42,337 bases of DNA. It comes from CAYMLQ01 sp964390795 (GTDB lineage: Bacteria; Verrucomicrobiota; Kiritimatiellia; RFP12; UBA1067). Location of the stretch: the NCBI GenBank assembly GCA_964390795.1, contig CAYMLQ010000012.1, positions 1-42,337 of the forward strand, read 5' to 3'. The translations under genes were made by a program, and so were the position numbers. Shown piece after piece: positions 31,765 through 40,722 of the stretch. How positions within the stretch are numbered: position 1 is the first letter of the stretch; each line of letters opens with the position of its first letter. Under the pieces are notes generated by a model. It searched no databases. It saw only the letters and a program-made list of their open reading frames with translations, and was not told the origin of the DNA.

Positions 31765-33987
31765 TTATTGCTTGATCAACTGATAGAAGTTCGCGTCGCC
31801 GGCGTTGGGCGGCGTCTCGCCGACGATGTCGGTCAGGTTGACCGTGACGGGGCTCAGCTCGGAGGCTACGGCGACCGTGAAGGTCTTCAAAACCGTCCAC
31901 GCCACCGGGCTCAGGCTCGCCGTCGTCTGCAACTGATAGGTACCCGCCGACGTGATACCGTAGGTCAGCACGGGGCTGGTCTGGAGACCGATCGCCGTGA
32001 TCCCGGTGCCAGAGGTGAGCGGCGCTCCGTTGCCCTGGTAGACGATCCCGTTTACGCCGTTGGTCACAACAGACGTGACCGTGTTCGTCACATAGGTCGT
32101 CACGTCGTTGGTCACAACGCTCGTGACCGTGTTCGTCACATAGGTGATCGTCGCCGCAACCTCATCCAGCGCCGGAGCGGCCGTATACGTGCCGAACGCG
32201 CCCAAGCTGGCGATCGTGGTCCAACCCTGCGCCCAGTTCTTCTCCGGACTAAACGCGCCGCGGTAGGTAGTCGGGGTCATCCAGCTGTCCGGCACATATG
32301 AAGCGCCAAAGGTGGCGTCGTTCGCCGCGCGGGGGTCGACTTCGGTCACGTCGTACGACGTGGTCGAAGTGCGGGCGACCTGCGTGCGATAACGGCGCTT
32401 GATCGGCATCAGGTTAGAATCGTCCGCATCGGTTGTGTTCCCGCCGTTGTTACTGAAGATGTCGATGATGTTGCCTTCGGTGTTTGACGTCCACGCGCTA
32501 TAGAGGGTCAGCCCGGTCGTACACCAGGGGCCCTTGCCAGCAGCCGAATCGACCCAAGAGTAAGCCGCCTTGAGTGCCGTACCGCCCACTTCCGTCGGGT
32601 AGAGACCCGTCGGAATATTCCAGAAGACCGACCCGCGAAGGCACGCCTGCTTCGCCGCCAACGCGGCGTTGAGGTACGTGTTTGACACGGAAGCCTTATA
32701 GAAGTAAGTGTTGCCAACCGTCTGCCCCGCCGCATTCTGCGCGGTCCAAGTCGGGAGCGCGGTGACCGCCGTCGCGAAACGCTCGGCGCAGTTCAGGTTG
32801 ATGCCGTTCCCCGACGCGTCCGTGCGGTTCTCGATGAACGTCGCACGACTGCCGAAGTCCATGAAGACGCCGTTGTAGATCTGGGGCGAGGCGTTATCGC
32901 GCATCGAAATGGCGACGTTACGCTTGGAGGCGTCGACGTACTGGTTGCCGATCAGCGTGACGTTGTTCCAGAGCGACGCCGAGAAGAGCAGCGAACCGGA
33001 GCCGGCCACGGTCTCGTAGCCGTCGATCTCCATGCCCTTGTCTGCCGCGCCGGACTCGATCTTCGTACCGGCCAGATCGCGCTGCACGCCGAACAGGAAC
33101 TGGTTCTTGCCGCGGTAGCCGGCATCGCTGTCGAAGATGTCGTCGCCGTTGCCCCAAGCCACGAGGTACTTGGAGTTGACGCAACCGCCGAACCACTCGA
33201 ACATGTCGTCTTGGTTGTTCATGACCTCGACATGGTGGATCTCGGTGCCGCGACCGACGCCGTAGAAGGTCAGTCCGTTGATCTCCTTGGTGCTGGCGAG
33301 CTGATAGCCGCCATACCGGATCTGCACGTAGGTGAGCGCGCCGCTGGAGTCATCGTCGTTGTTGCCGCCACCTACCACACCGAGGCCCGTGTCGAGGCCT
33401 TCCACAGCAATCGTAGCCGTGCCGAGGTTAGCGGTAGCCGTGACGGTATCCCAGTTGACGAACGCCTTGCCGCACAGCACGAGGCCGCCCCACGCGCCGT
33501 GGAGGGTGCCTATCGCGCCATAGTTGTAGGCTTGGCTCGTATTGATGACCTGCGTACCGCTGCCGTTACGATACCACCAGGTACGGGTCACGCTCGTGCC
33601 GGTCTGGCCGGCCCACGGGTTGTGGTTGTCCCACTCGTCCGTCATGATGATCGGGTGCTCCGCCGTTCCCCTTGCGTAGAGCTTGCCGCCGCGCTCGACA
33701 ACCAACGCGCCCGGTCGGAAGTCCGCATTGAAAGCAGCCTTGGTCGTGATCTCGTTCGCGCCGCGAATAACCGTACCCGGCTCGACATTGACCGTCGCGC
33801 CGTCGCCGACAAGGATGATGCCTTTGAGCAGGTATACGTTATTGGACGTCCAATTGTGCGTGCCGCTCAATCTGAAAACCGCCGTTGCCACCTGCGTGCC
33901 GGTCACCTCAACAAGCGCGGCCTGACTGCCGCACACGCATGCGAATACCGCCGCAAGGCCCAAAAACGCTTTTTTCGTACAATTCAT
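31765..33987 (-). CDS. secreted beta-helix-like protein, Pho-type promoter
   Basis: 740 residues; GAGGAG lies seven bases before ATG 33987. Signal peptide MNCTKKAFLGLAAVFACVCGSQA. The body (30-600) resembles a family of secreted proteins, frequent in Bacteroidota beside TonB receptors, that read as irregular beta-helices: NVYLLKGIILVGDGATVNVEPGT is typical at the start, followed by GGLVLCGKAFVN, NNQDDMFEWFGG (256-267) and GDDIFDSDAGYRGKN (279-293). Acidic DD motifs suggest metal binding. A 16-residue tandem repeat (YVTNTVTSVVTN) precedes a C-terminal module that ends ANFYQLIKQ, similar in style to the ends of the giant surface proteins. It lies 224 bp upstream of the TonB receptor but has its own promoter and terminator. 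It may capture or process the receptor ligand (inference). Confidence 0.75.
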   Translation of the reverse strand: MNCTKKAFLGLAAVFACVCGSQAALVEVTGTQVATAVFRLSGTHNWTSNNVYLLKGIILVGDGATVNVEPGTVIRGANEITTKAAFNADFRPGALVVERGGKLYARGTAEHPIIMTDEWDNHNPWAGQTGTSVTRTWWYRNGSGTQVINTSQAYNYGAIGTLHGAWGGLVLCGKAFVNWDTVTATANLGTATIAVEGLDTGLGVVGGGNNDDDSSGALTYVQIRYGGYQLASTKEINGLTFYGVGRGTEIHHVEVMNNQDDMFEWFGGCVNSKYLVAWGNGDDIFDSDAGYRGKNQFLFGVQRDLAGTKIESGAADKGMEIDGYETVAGSGSLLFSASLWNNVTLIGNQYVDASKRNVAISMRDNASPQIYNGVFMDFGSRATFIENRTDASGNGINLNCAERFATAVTALPTWTAQNAAGQTVGNTYFYKASVSNTYLNAALAAKQACLRGSVFWNIPTGLYPTEVGGTALKAAYSWVDSAAGKGPWCTTGLTLYSAWTSNTEGNIIDIFSNNGGNTTDADDSNLMPIKRRYRTQVARTSTTSYDVTEVDPRAANDATFGASYVPDSWMTPTTYRGAFSPEKNWAQGWTTIASLGAFGTYTAAPALDEVAATITYVTNTVTSVVTNDVTTYVTNTVTSVVTNGVNGIVYQGNGAPLTSGTGITAIGLQTSPVLTYGITSAGTYQLQTTASLSPVAWTVLKTFTVAVASELSPVTVNLTDIVGETPPNAGDANFYQLIKQ
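32059..32148 (-). repeat. 48-bp direct repeat inside the beta-helix gene
   Basis: Two near-identical copies (32059-32100 and 32107-32148, period 48 bp) encode the tandem 16-residue linker unit TYVTNTVTSVVTN plus variable DV/GV. Copy-number change here would keep the frame. Confidence 0.75.
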
Positions 33988-34142
33988 TGTCTCACTCCTC
34001 TGTTATCTTTCCGCCCCAGCACGGATACGCCGCACCAGATCACCGCCCACACAGACAGCAACGAACAACGCGGGAAAGCCTAACGCAGTTCTGCTTTGAA
34101 GCCGCCTCTGAATGCCGAGGCCTATCCTTCAAAACAGGGTTG

Positions 34143-34196
34143 ACTATAGGAGGGCCGTGTAAGTTTCGTATCTTGTGAAGGTTAAATTTCGGTTAA
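34143..34196 (-). promoter_or_regulatory. candidate PhoB-box promoter of the beta-helix gene
   Basis: On the minus strand, TTAACC (34191-34196), TTAACC (34180-34185), AAGATA (34169-34174) and CTTACA (34158-34163) recur at exactly 11 bp. Nine bases follow, then TATAGT (34143-34148). Boxes 1 and 2 are identical. The leader to the ATG is about 150 bases. The geometry is the same as at the receptor promoter. Confidence 0.65.
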
Positions 34197-34200
34197 GCTC

Positions 34201-34236
34201 AAAAAAAAGAACCGCCCGATCAGGCTCAGGCGGTTC
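34201..34236 (-). terminator. intrinsic terminator of the pst-pho operon
   Basis: 8-bp perfect stem (34209-34216 with 34229-34236, GAACCGCC/GGCGGTTC), 12-base loop, followed on the minus strand by eight T (34201-34208). It lies 45 bp after the phoR stop and immediately before the boxes of the next promoter. Confidence 0.88.
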
Positions 34237-34281
34237 CGGCGAAAGGTCACGGTGGCGGACGCGGCGCGCATCACACGAACC

Positions 34282-36054
34282 TTACACAGGCAGGCGGATG
34301 GTGAAGGTCGAGCCCTTGCCGACTTCACTCTCGACACCGACCGTGCCGTTATGGATGAGCACGATATGTTTGACGATCGCCAAGCCAAGCCCGGTTCCGC
34401 CCAACTCCCGGCTGCGGCCCTTATCCACGCGATAGAAGCGCTCGAACAGCCGCTCCAAGTGCTTGTGCTCAATGCCGTTACCATAATCGCGAACGGTAAT
34501 CCGTGCGCAGGTGCCCTCTCTGACTGCCGCGATATCAACCTTCGCGCCCTCGCCACTCGAGCCGTATTTAATCGCGTTGTCGATCAGATTGACCAGGGCC
34601 TGTTCCATCAACCCGGAGTGCATCACAACCGTCAGCCCCTCTGCACAGGCAAAAGACAGCATGACACCGCGCTCGGAGGCGCGACTCTGACAGAGTTCGA
34701 TTGCGCTCTTCAAAACGCCCGCCATGGGTGTCATCTGGCGGTCGAGCGTCTGCGCCGAGTTTTGCTCCAGCCGCGACAACTCAAGCAGATCGCGGATGAT
34801 CGACTCGAGCTGGCTCGCCTGGCGCACAATAATCTTCAGAAACCGCTCGGCGGTTGCGGGATCCTTCATCGCCCCGTCCAACAATGTTTCTGCAAATCCT
34901 TTTACCGAGGTGACCGGCGTGCGTAGCTCGTGCGACACGTTCGCCACGAAATCCTGGCGCACCGTTTCCAGTCGCCGCAGCAAGGTGACATCGCTCAACA
35001 CCACCAGCGTGCCAATGCGGGCTCCTGCCATGTCTTTCAACGCCGTGGCGCGCATATTAAGCAGAATCTCACCCGTTTCACCCGTTGCCATCTCCCGCTC
35101 CACCGGCTCGTCCCGCCTTTCGCTCGCGTCGATCAGCGTAAGCAGCTCGGGATAGCGCGTCACCTCTCCAATGCGCGTGCCTTCAGGCGCGGGGTTTTGA
35201 AGATTGAGCAACTGGCGGGCGGCGCCATTGAGATCCATGATCGCATGGTTCGTGTCAATCGCGATGACCCCGCGAGTCATGTTGGCCAGAATCAACGTTC
35301 GCAGGTTGCGTTCCTCGTTCAGGGCCTGAATGTACGTTTGCAGACGGTCGGCGGTCTGGTTGATCGACCGCGCCAGCTCCGCCAGATGCGGCACCGGCGG
35401 AATCGCCAGCCGATGCGAAAGTTCGCCTCCACCGATGCGCGCTAGCCCGCTTTTCAGCTCCGCGACCGGCCCCACAATGCGTAACGCCGCGCCGTAACTC
35501 AACACGAGCGTCGCACCCAGCACCACCACCAGCAGCACCAATAAGACGCGGTCTGAAGACTCCATGTCCCGCATCAGCGTGCGCACCGGCACCGAAACTC
35601 GCACGACGGCCTGAACCGGACCGTCGAGAGGCACCCGCTGCGCCAGATACAGCATCTGCCTACCTACGCTAGCGCTGTAGCGCTGGCTCATGCCTTTCCC
35701 CGTTGCGAGGGCATCGCGCACCTCAGGGCGGTCACTGTGACTGTCCATATGCGCCGCGTCCGCTTCCGAGTCGCCGATCACTCGCCCATCTGGCAGCATC
35801 ACCGTAAACCGGTGCTCGTCGGTATGCTCAATCCTTTTGAAAAATGCCGCAACCGCCTCATGATCAACGGTGCTGTTTGCGCGCGGCAAAAGCACCGCAA
35901 CCAGCCGGGACTGCATCTCCAGCTCGCGCACCCACTGCCGATGGAAAACGTCTCGGCTGACGTACCATGTGTAAAAAGCGACAAAGCCGACCGTCGCAAA
36001 CAGGATCAGAATGTGCGCCCCGAAAAACTGCCAGAAAAGCGTCCGGTTATTCAC
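34282..36054 (-). CDS. phoR: phosphate sensor histidine kinase PhoR
   Basis: 590 residues. TM1 about 8-30, a periplasmic domain (31-167), TM2 about 168-190 (LLVLLVVVLGATLVLSYGAAL), HAMP (190-245), PAS (250-355), then HisKA with FVANVSHELRTPVTSVKG (phosphoaccepting His375) and HATPase (LVNLIDNAIKYG, ITVRDYGNGIEHKHLERLFERF, GGTGLGLAIVKHIV). In the Pho system PhoR phosphorylates PhoB when phosphate is scarce and is held inactive by PhoU/PstSCAB otherwise. Unlike E. coli PhoR it has a sizeable periplasmic loop, as in Bacillus PhoR. It starts 3 bp after phoB and is the last gene of the operon. Confidence 0.92.
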   Translation of the reverse strand: MNNRTLFWQFFGAHILILFATVGFVAFYTWYVSRDVFHRQWVRELEMQSRLVAVLLPRANSTVDHEAVAAFFKRIEHTDEHRFTVMLPDGRVIGDSEADAAHMDSHSDRPEVRDALATGKGMSQRYSASVGRQMLYLAQRVPLDGPVQAVVRVSVPVRTLMRDMESSDRVLLVLLVVVLGATLVLSYGAALRIVGPVAELKSGLARIGGGELSHRLAIPPVPHLAELARSINQTADRLQTYIQALNEERNLRTLILANMTRGVIAIDTNHAIMDLNGAARQLLNLQNPAPEGTRIGEVTRYPELLTLIDASERRDEPVEREMATGETGEILLNMRATALKDMAGARIGTLVVLSDVTLLRRLETVRQDFVANVSHELRTPVTSVKGFAETLLDGAMKDPATAERFLKIIVRQASQLESIIRDLLELSRLEQNSAQTLDRQMTPMAGVLKSAIELCQSRASERGVMLSFACAEGLTVVMHSGLMEQALVNLIDNAIKYGSSGEGAKVDIAAVREGTCARITVRDYGNGIEHKHLERLFERFYRVDKGRSRELGGTGLGLAIVKHIVLIHNGTVGVESEVGKGSTFTIRLPV

Positions 36055-36057
36055 GTC

Positions 36058-36747
36058 CTACTCCGCTCTCATCCGGTAGCCGACACCCCGTACCGTCTCA
36101 ATCAAATCACTGTAGGCGCCCAGTTTGCGACGCAAACCCACGATCTGCACATCGACCGACCGGTCCGTCACTGGATAATCCTCGCCATGGACCGCATCCA
36201 CGATCTGATAGCGCGAGAAGACCATGCCCGGCCGCTTCATGAACAGGTCAAGTGTCTTGAATTCGCTGAGGGTCAGCGTCACCGGCTGCCCGTCGATCGT
36301 CACCGCATGGTGCGCCCGGTCGATCTCGATCGGCCCGCGGGTCAGCACCGTCCGTTCATCGCCCGGCTCTGTGGCGCGGCGCCTCAGCACGGCGCGCACG
36401 CGGGCCGACAGAACGCGCGCGCTGAACGGCTTGGTCATGTAGTCATCAGCCCCTACCTCAAGCCCCGCCACGATGTCAGCGTCCTCGTCGCGCGCCGTCA
36501 CCATGATCACCGGGATTTTAGCCGTTCGCTCTGCGCTCCTGAGTGCCCGGCAAAAGGCGAAACCGTCTGTGCCAGGCAACATCAAGTCGAGCAGGATTAA
36601 GTCAGGCAGCGCTCGCTTCAGTACATCGTTTGCCGCTTCGGACGAGGCGCACTCCACAACCTTGTACCCCTCACGCTCCATGTTGTAGCGGATCAGCTCA
36701 CGGATGTCCGCCTCATCCTCGACAATCAGAATGGTTTCGTTTGCCAT
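36058..36747 (-). CDS. phoB: phosphate response regulator PhoB
   Basis: 229 residues, AAGGGA five bases before the ATG. Receiver domain 1-120 with acidic pocket ED (10-11), phosphoacceptor Asp54 (LILLDLMLPG), VTARDED and MTKPFS. OmpR/PhoB-type winged helix 130-229 (LTLSEFKTLDLFMKRPGMVFSR, RSVDVQIVGLRRKLG, IETVRGVGYRM). It binds direct repeats with 11-bp period; candidate sites lie before the genes at 41544, 33987 and 31540. It lies 9 bp after phoU and 3 bp before phoR. Confidence 0.93.
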   Translation of the reverse strand: MANETILIVEDEADIRELIRYNMEREGYKVVECASSEAANDVLKRALPDLILLDLMLPGTDGFAFCRALRSAERTAKIPVIMVTARDEDADIVAGLEVGADDYMTKPFSARVLSARVRAVLRRRATEPGDERTVLTRGPIEIDRAHHAVTIDGQPVTLTLSEFKTLDLFMKRPGMVFSRYQIVDAVHGEDYPVTDRSVDVQIVGLRRKLGAYSDLIETVRGVGYRMRAE

Positions 36748-36756
36748 AGGTATCCC

Positions 36757-37428
36757 TTACGTTTGTTGAGCGCGCTTATGACGAATGATCGTTCCGTCCA
36801 CCAGATACGCGACATCTTCCGCAATGTTTGTCGCGTGATCTCCGATACGCTCCAAATCCCTCGCGACACTGTGAATGAGGATGAGCGACTCGGTCATCGC
36901 ACCGGTATTTTCCGGCGTCGCGCGGGCAATCACGCCGTGAATCACCTCCACGTTGAGCGCATCCACCTCGTCGTCGCGGTTGATGACGTCGATCGCCTTG
37001 GTCACATCCAGCGCGATCAGCGCGTCCAAACTGTCTTTCAGCATTTCACGCGCCAGACGCCCCATGCGCATGATCCGATCCTGTAGGTCAGACTGAGGGA
37101 AAGCCGCGAGCCGCACGCCGCGGTCGGCGATGTTCACCACGATATCGCCGATACGCTCCAGATCGTTATTGATCTTGAGCACCGCGATCACGAAGCGCAG
37201 ATCGCGCGCCACCGGCTGGTGGAGCGCCAGAATCTTGAGGCATTCCTCTTCAATCTGCACCTCTCGCTCATCGATCTCGCTGTCCAGATCCATCCAGGTC
37301 AGCAGCGACTCCTTGTCACGGCGTTCGACCGCGTTGAGCACATCGGTCAGGCGCATCTCAACCTCGCCGGCCAGACGCAGGATGGCTTCCTTCAGTTTTT
37401 CGTTCTCACGCGCAAAAATCATATTCAT
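36757..37428 (-). CDS. phoU: phosphate signalling protein PhoU
   Basis: 223 residues from ATG 37428, with GGAGG seven bases upstream; an earlier in-frame start at 37446 lies before this site. All-helical, two three-helix halves with the duplicated PhoU signature: RFVIAVLKINNDLERIGDIVVNIAD (about 77-101) and SVARDLERIGDHATNIAED (about 188-206). The D/E-x-x-x-D clusters bind metals in homologues. PhoU relays the transport state of PstSCAB to PhoR and keeps the kinase silent when phosphate is plentiful. It follows pstB by 21 bp. Confidence 0.93.
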   Translation of the reverse strand: MNMIFARENEKLKEAILRLAGEVEMRLTDVLNAVERRDKESLLTWMDLDSEIDEREVQIEEECLKILALHQPVARDLRFVIAVLKINNDLERIGDIVVNIADRGVRLAAFPQSDLQDRIMRMGRLAREMLKDSLDALIALDVTKAIDVINRDDEVDALNVEVIHGVIARATPENTGAMTESLILIHSVARDLERIGDHATNIAEDVAYLVDGTIIRHKRAQQT

Positions 37429-37449
37429 CTTTCCGCCTCCTGTCACACG

Positions 37450-38229
37450 TTAACCGAAACGCCCGGTGATGTAGTCCTCGGTCTGCTTTTCGCGGGGCCG
37501 TGTAAAGAGGTCTTTGGTTGCGTCGAATTCTACTAGGTTTCCCTCATAAAAAAAAGCGGTCATGTCAGAAACCCGCGCAGCCTGCTGCATGTTGTGTGTG
37601 ACGATGGCAATGGTGTAGCGACCGCGCAGCTCAACGATCAGCTCCTCAATACGCGCCGTAGCCTTGGGATCCAGTGCCGAGGTCGGCTCATCCATCAGGA
37701 GCATCTCCGGCTTCACCGCGAGCGCCCGCGCCAAACAGAGCCGCTGCGCCTGCCCCCCCGACAACCCCAGCGCGTTGCGTCCCAGCCGGTCTTTAACCTC
37801 ATCCCATAGGACAGCCCCCTTGAGGCTCTGCTCGACGATCTCGTCAAGTTCCGCTCGGGACACGTTGCCATGCAGCCGCGGCCCATAGGCGACGTTGTCG
37901 TAGATCGATTTCGGAAACGGGTTGGGCTTCTGGAACACCATGCCGATGCGACGCCGCAGCACGGCCGCATCGACGTTGCTGCCGTAGACATCCTCTCCGT
38001 CGAAAACCAGTTTGCCTGCCGCGCGGCAGCCGGGAATCAGGTCGTTCATGCGGTTGATCGCCCGCAGAAAGGTGCTCTTGCCGCACCCGCTAGGGCCGAT
38101 GATCGCCGTCACCTGACACGAAGGTATTGCAAGGTCAACTTTCTTGACGGCCTCCTGTTTGCCGTAATAGACAGAGAATCCTTTGGCCTCGACATGTGCT
38201 TCGCGGGTTTGATTGTCACTACTGTTCAT
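37450..38229 (-). CDS. pstB: phosphate ABC transporter ATPase PstB
   Basis: 259 residues, the usual length. Walker A GPSGCGKST (about 45-53), Q-loop VFQKPNPFPKSIYDNVAYG, ABC signature LSGGQAQR, Walker B LLMDEPTSALDP and switch His in IVTHNMQQAARVSD are all intact. The FPKSIYDN phrase is diagnostic for PstB. It energises phosphate import through PstCA. It is encoded 7 bp after pstA. Confidence 0.96.
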   Translation of the reverse strand: MNSSDNQTREAHVEAKGFSVYYGKQEAVKKVDLAIPSCQVTAIIGPSGCGKSTFLRAINRMNDLIPGCRAAGKLVFDGEDVYGSNVDAAVLRRRIGMVFQKPNPFPKSIYDNVAYGPRLHGNVSRAELDEIVEQSLKGAVLWDEVKDRLGRNALGLSGGQAQRLCLARALAVKPEMLLMDEPTSALDPKATARIEELIVELRGRYTIAIVTHNMQQAARVSDMTAFFYEGNLVEFDATKDLFTRPREKQTEDYITGRFG

Positions 38230-38236
38230 CGTTTCA

Positions 38237-39577
38237 CTACCCTTTTAACCGTTTGGCGACTCGAGCGCGGATCAGAATCGCCGTCAGGTTCAATACCAGC
38301 ACGATCAGAACCAGGGTGGCAGCCATGCCGTACTGCACATGACGGATCTCCTCGACGGCTTCATGCTCGGTGCAGATGTTATAGAGATTCCACGAAAGCG
38401 CGGGCGTTGGCTGCGTCAACAGCTCGGTGGGACTGATCATCCGGCCCACGCTCACCGCAGCAGTGAAAATGATCGGCGCCGTCTCTCCCGCCGCACGCCC
38501 CATGCTGATCACGGTACCCGTCAGGATGCCTGGCAACGCGGCCGGCAGGATCACCGTCAGCACCGTGCGCCACTGCCCGGCGCCCAGCGCCAACGCGCCC
38601 TCCTTGTAGGCGCGGGGCACCGCCGCGATCGCCTCCTCAGAGGCGCGGATCACGGTCGGCAGCACCAGCAGCGCCAAGGTGAGCGCGCCAGCCAGCACGC
38701 TTTTGCCGGGTGACACGTGTAGCGTATTGATGAAGAACGCCAGACCGAACAGTCCGAACACCACGCTCGGCACCCCCGCCAGCGTGTTCACGCAAGAGCG
38801 CAGAAAGGAAAGCACGTGCCCTTCCGTGGCATACTCCTGAAAGTAGATCGCGGCAACGATGCCGAGCGGCACCGCGATCAGCATCGCTCCCAGCGCCAAA
38901 TAGACCGTTCCCACCACCTCGGCGCCAATGCCTCCGAAAAAGTGCGCGTCGAACGACTTGTCCGTCAGAAAGCGAGGGTAGAAGGTCAGGCGCGGACGCA
39001 TCAGGTTGCGGAGATCGGTTTGTAACAGCGCAAAAAGCGGCGCGAGAGACGTGCCTTCAAAAAACGCTTGCCTCGGGAGCAACACTTTCTTGCCCTCACC
39101 GGCCGAATAATCCCACGTCTCCTCATAGAGGATGTCCTTGACCTTCACCTTCGCACGATCCCAGCGCGTCTGTCCATACAGGCGGCGCGTCAACGCTGGC
39201 AAGGGCACTCCCGGCTCAGGTCCGAAGAGGACTGCAAGACCTTCACGAACCTCCTTAAAGGCGCTTTTCAGTTCCTTGCGCCGTGCGACGGGCAAGGTGG
39301 GAAGCTCTTTCTCAAAAGCGGTCACCGCCTCGTAAATCGGTCTCCGCGCCCGTTGTACCTCCGCCCACTCGGTAGCCATCTGCGCCTCGCCGCCGCGGTC
39401 GAACTGGGCGAGCATCATACGCCGGTTTTCAACGGTGCCCCGGAACACATAGGCGCCCGCACCCTTGCCGAGAATTGGAAGCAACACAAAGAGCAGGAAG
39501 GCCGTCATCAGCGCGACTGCGAAGCAAGCGCTGAACGTAAAGGCTCGATCAAGTAATTTTCGCGTCGCAAGGCGCAT
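38237..39577 (-). CDS. pstA: phosphate permease PstA with large periplasmic insertion
   Basis: 446 residues, about 150 longer than E. coli PstA. TM1 at 12-40 is followed by a hydrophilic, mostly helical region (about 45-205) rich in charged residues (EWAEVQRARRPIYEAVTAFEKEL). Then comes the normal permease core from 210 (GGIGAEVVGTVYLALGAML) with the cytoplasmic coupling loop EEAIAAVPRAYKEGALALGAGQWRTV (about 310-335) and GRAAGETAPI. The insertion should face the periplasm and could dock PstS. It starts 3 bp after pstC; GGGGGAG precedes the ATG. Confidence 0.93.
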   Translation of the reverse strand: MRLATRKLLDRAFTFSACFAVALMTAFLLFVLLPILGKGAGAYVFRGTVENRRMMLAQFDRGGEAQMATEWAEVQRARRPIYEAVTAFEKELPTLPVARRKELKSAFKEVREGLAVLFGPEPGVPLPALTRRLYGQTRWDRAKVKVKDILYEETWDYSAGEGKKVLLPRQAFFEGTSLAPLFALLQTDLRNLMRPRLTFYPRFLTDKSFDAHFFGGIGAEVVGTVYLALGAMLIAVPLGIVAAIYFQEYATEGHVLSFLRSCVNTLAGVPSVVFGLFGLAFFINTLHVSPGKSVLAGALTLALLVLPTVIRASEEAIAAVPRAYKEGALALGAGQWRTVLTVILPAALPGILTGTVISMGRAAGETAPIIFTAAVSVGRMISPTELLTQPTPALSWNLYNICTEHEAVEEIRHVQYGMAATLVLIVLVLNLTAILIRARVAKRLKG

Positions 39578-39580
39578 GAC

Positions 39581-40720
39581 TCACTCCCCCCTCAAGCGCT
39601 TACGCTGGCGCGTGACGATCCACTCACCCGCCAGATTACAAAGAAAACTGAAGAGCAGCAGACTGAGCCCCATGGCGAAAAGCACATGGTAGTGCGCCGA
39701 CCCCGTCATCTGGTCGGCCTCGCCCATATCGCCCGCGATGGTCGCCGTGAGCGTGCGCACCGGCTGCAGCAGATTGTACCAAGGTTTCGGTATCTGAGCG
39801 GCATTGCCGGAGGCCATCCACACCACCATGGTTTCTCCCAGCGCCCGCATGATTCCAAGCAACACAGCCGAGAAGATGCCGCTGATCGCGGCCGGGATCA
39901 CCACTTTGACCAAGGTTTCGGCGCGCGTCGCGCCCAAGGCGTAGCTGCCTTCGCGCAGCTCGCGGCCCGCCGCCTGCAGCGCGTCCTCCGACACGCTCAC
40001 GATCGTCGGCAAGGCCATCACGCCGAGAATGACCGACGCGTTCAGAGCGTTGACGCCGCTGGAGATCTGCAACGCCGCCAACACGCGCCCCACCCAGACG
40101 GTCAGCGCCAGACTGGCAGTCAGGAAGAGCGGAGTCAATAGCCCGCGCACCAGACGGTGCGCCCGCTCCGAAAGCCTGTCCGCCGCAAGAAGGTCGGCTG
40201 CAACCACAGACCCGAGTCCGAACGCAGGCACAGCCAGAACCCACCAGGCGGCGGCCAGCACGCGCCCGCCGTGATCCTGCAGCAGCGGTGCCAGGACCAC
40301 CAGCGCAAAGAACCCGTAGGCGACCGACGGGATCGCCGCTAACATTTCGATCACCGGTTTCAGCACCTGACGTACGCTGAACGGCATGACGTCGCTCATA
40401 CACAGCGCCGCAAAAACGCCCGGCGGCACTGCCAGCACCACCGCCGCCGCCGTCACCAACAGGCTGCCGGCAAAGATCGCGGCCGCGCCAAACTGAGGCG
40501 GCTGATGCGCAGGATACCAAGCCTTGGAAAAGAAAAAGGCCGCGACCCCCTTGTCATGGAAGAACGGCAACGCGTCGCGCGCAATGAAATAAATGATCGC
40601 GAGCACAGCCACCGCAGCCACAGAGGTCACCGAAAACAGGAACGCTCTGCCCAACAGGCCAACTGCTTTCCGTTTCCGCTTCTCCGTCTCCGTCAGGAGG
40701 ATGTGCTCGCTCGTTCGCAT
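39581..40720 (-). CDS. pstC: phosphate permease PstC
   Basis: 379 residues, longer than E. coli PstC. TM1 about 28-48, then a periplasmic stretch with FFFSKAWYPAHQPPQFG typical of PstC. The membrane core includes EMLAAIPSVAYGFFALVVLAPLL and the coupling loop SEDALQAAGRELREGSYALGATRAETL with MRALGETMVVWMASGN. An extra hydrophobic stretch (about 155-225) separates two core helices. Together with PstA it forms the phosphate channel. It starts 2 bp after the pstS stop. Confidence 0.95.
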   Translation of the reverse strand: MRTSEHILLTETEKRKRKAVGLLGRAFLFSVTSVAAVAVLAIIYFIARDALPFFHDKGVAAFFFSKAWYPAHQPPQFGAAAIFAGSLLVTAAAVVLAVPPGVFAALCMSDVMPFSVRQVLKPVIEMLAAIPSVAYGFFALVVLAPLLQDHGGRVLAAAWWVLAVPAFGLGSVVAADLLAADRLSERAHRLVRGLLTPLFLTASLALTVWVGRVLAALQISSGVNALNASVILGVMALPTIVSVSEDALQAAGRELREGSYALGATRAETLVKVVIPAAISGIFSAVLLGIMRALGETMVVWMASGNAAQIPKPWYNLLQPVRTLTATIAGDMGEADQMTGSAHYHVLFAMGLSLLLFSFLCNLAGEWIVTRQRKRLRGE

Positions 40721-40722
40721 GC

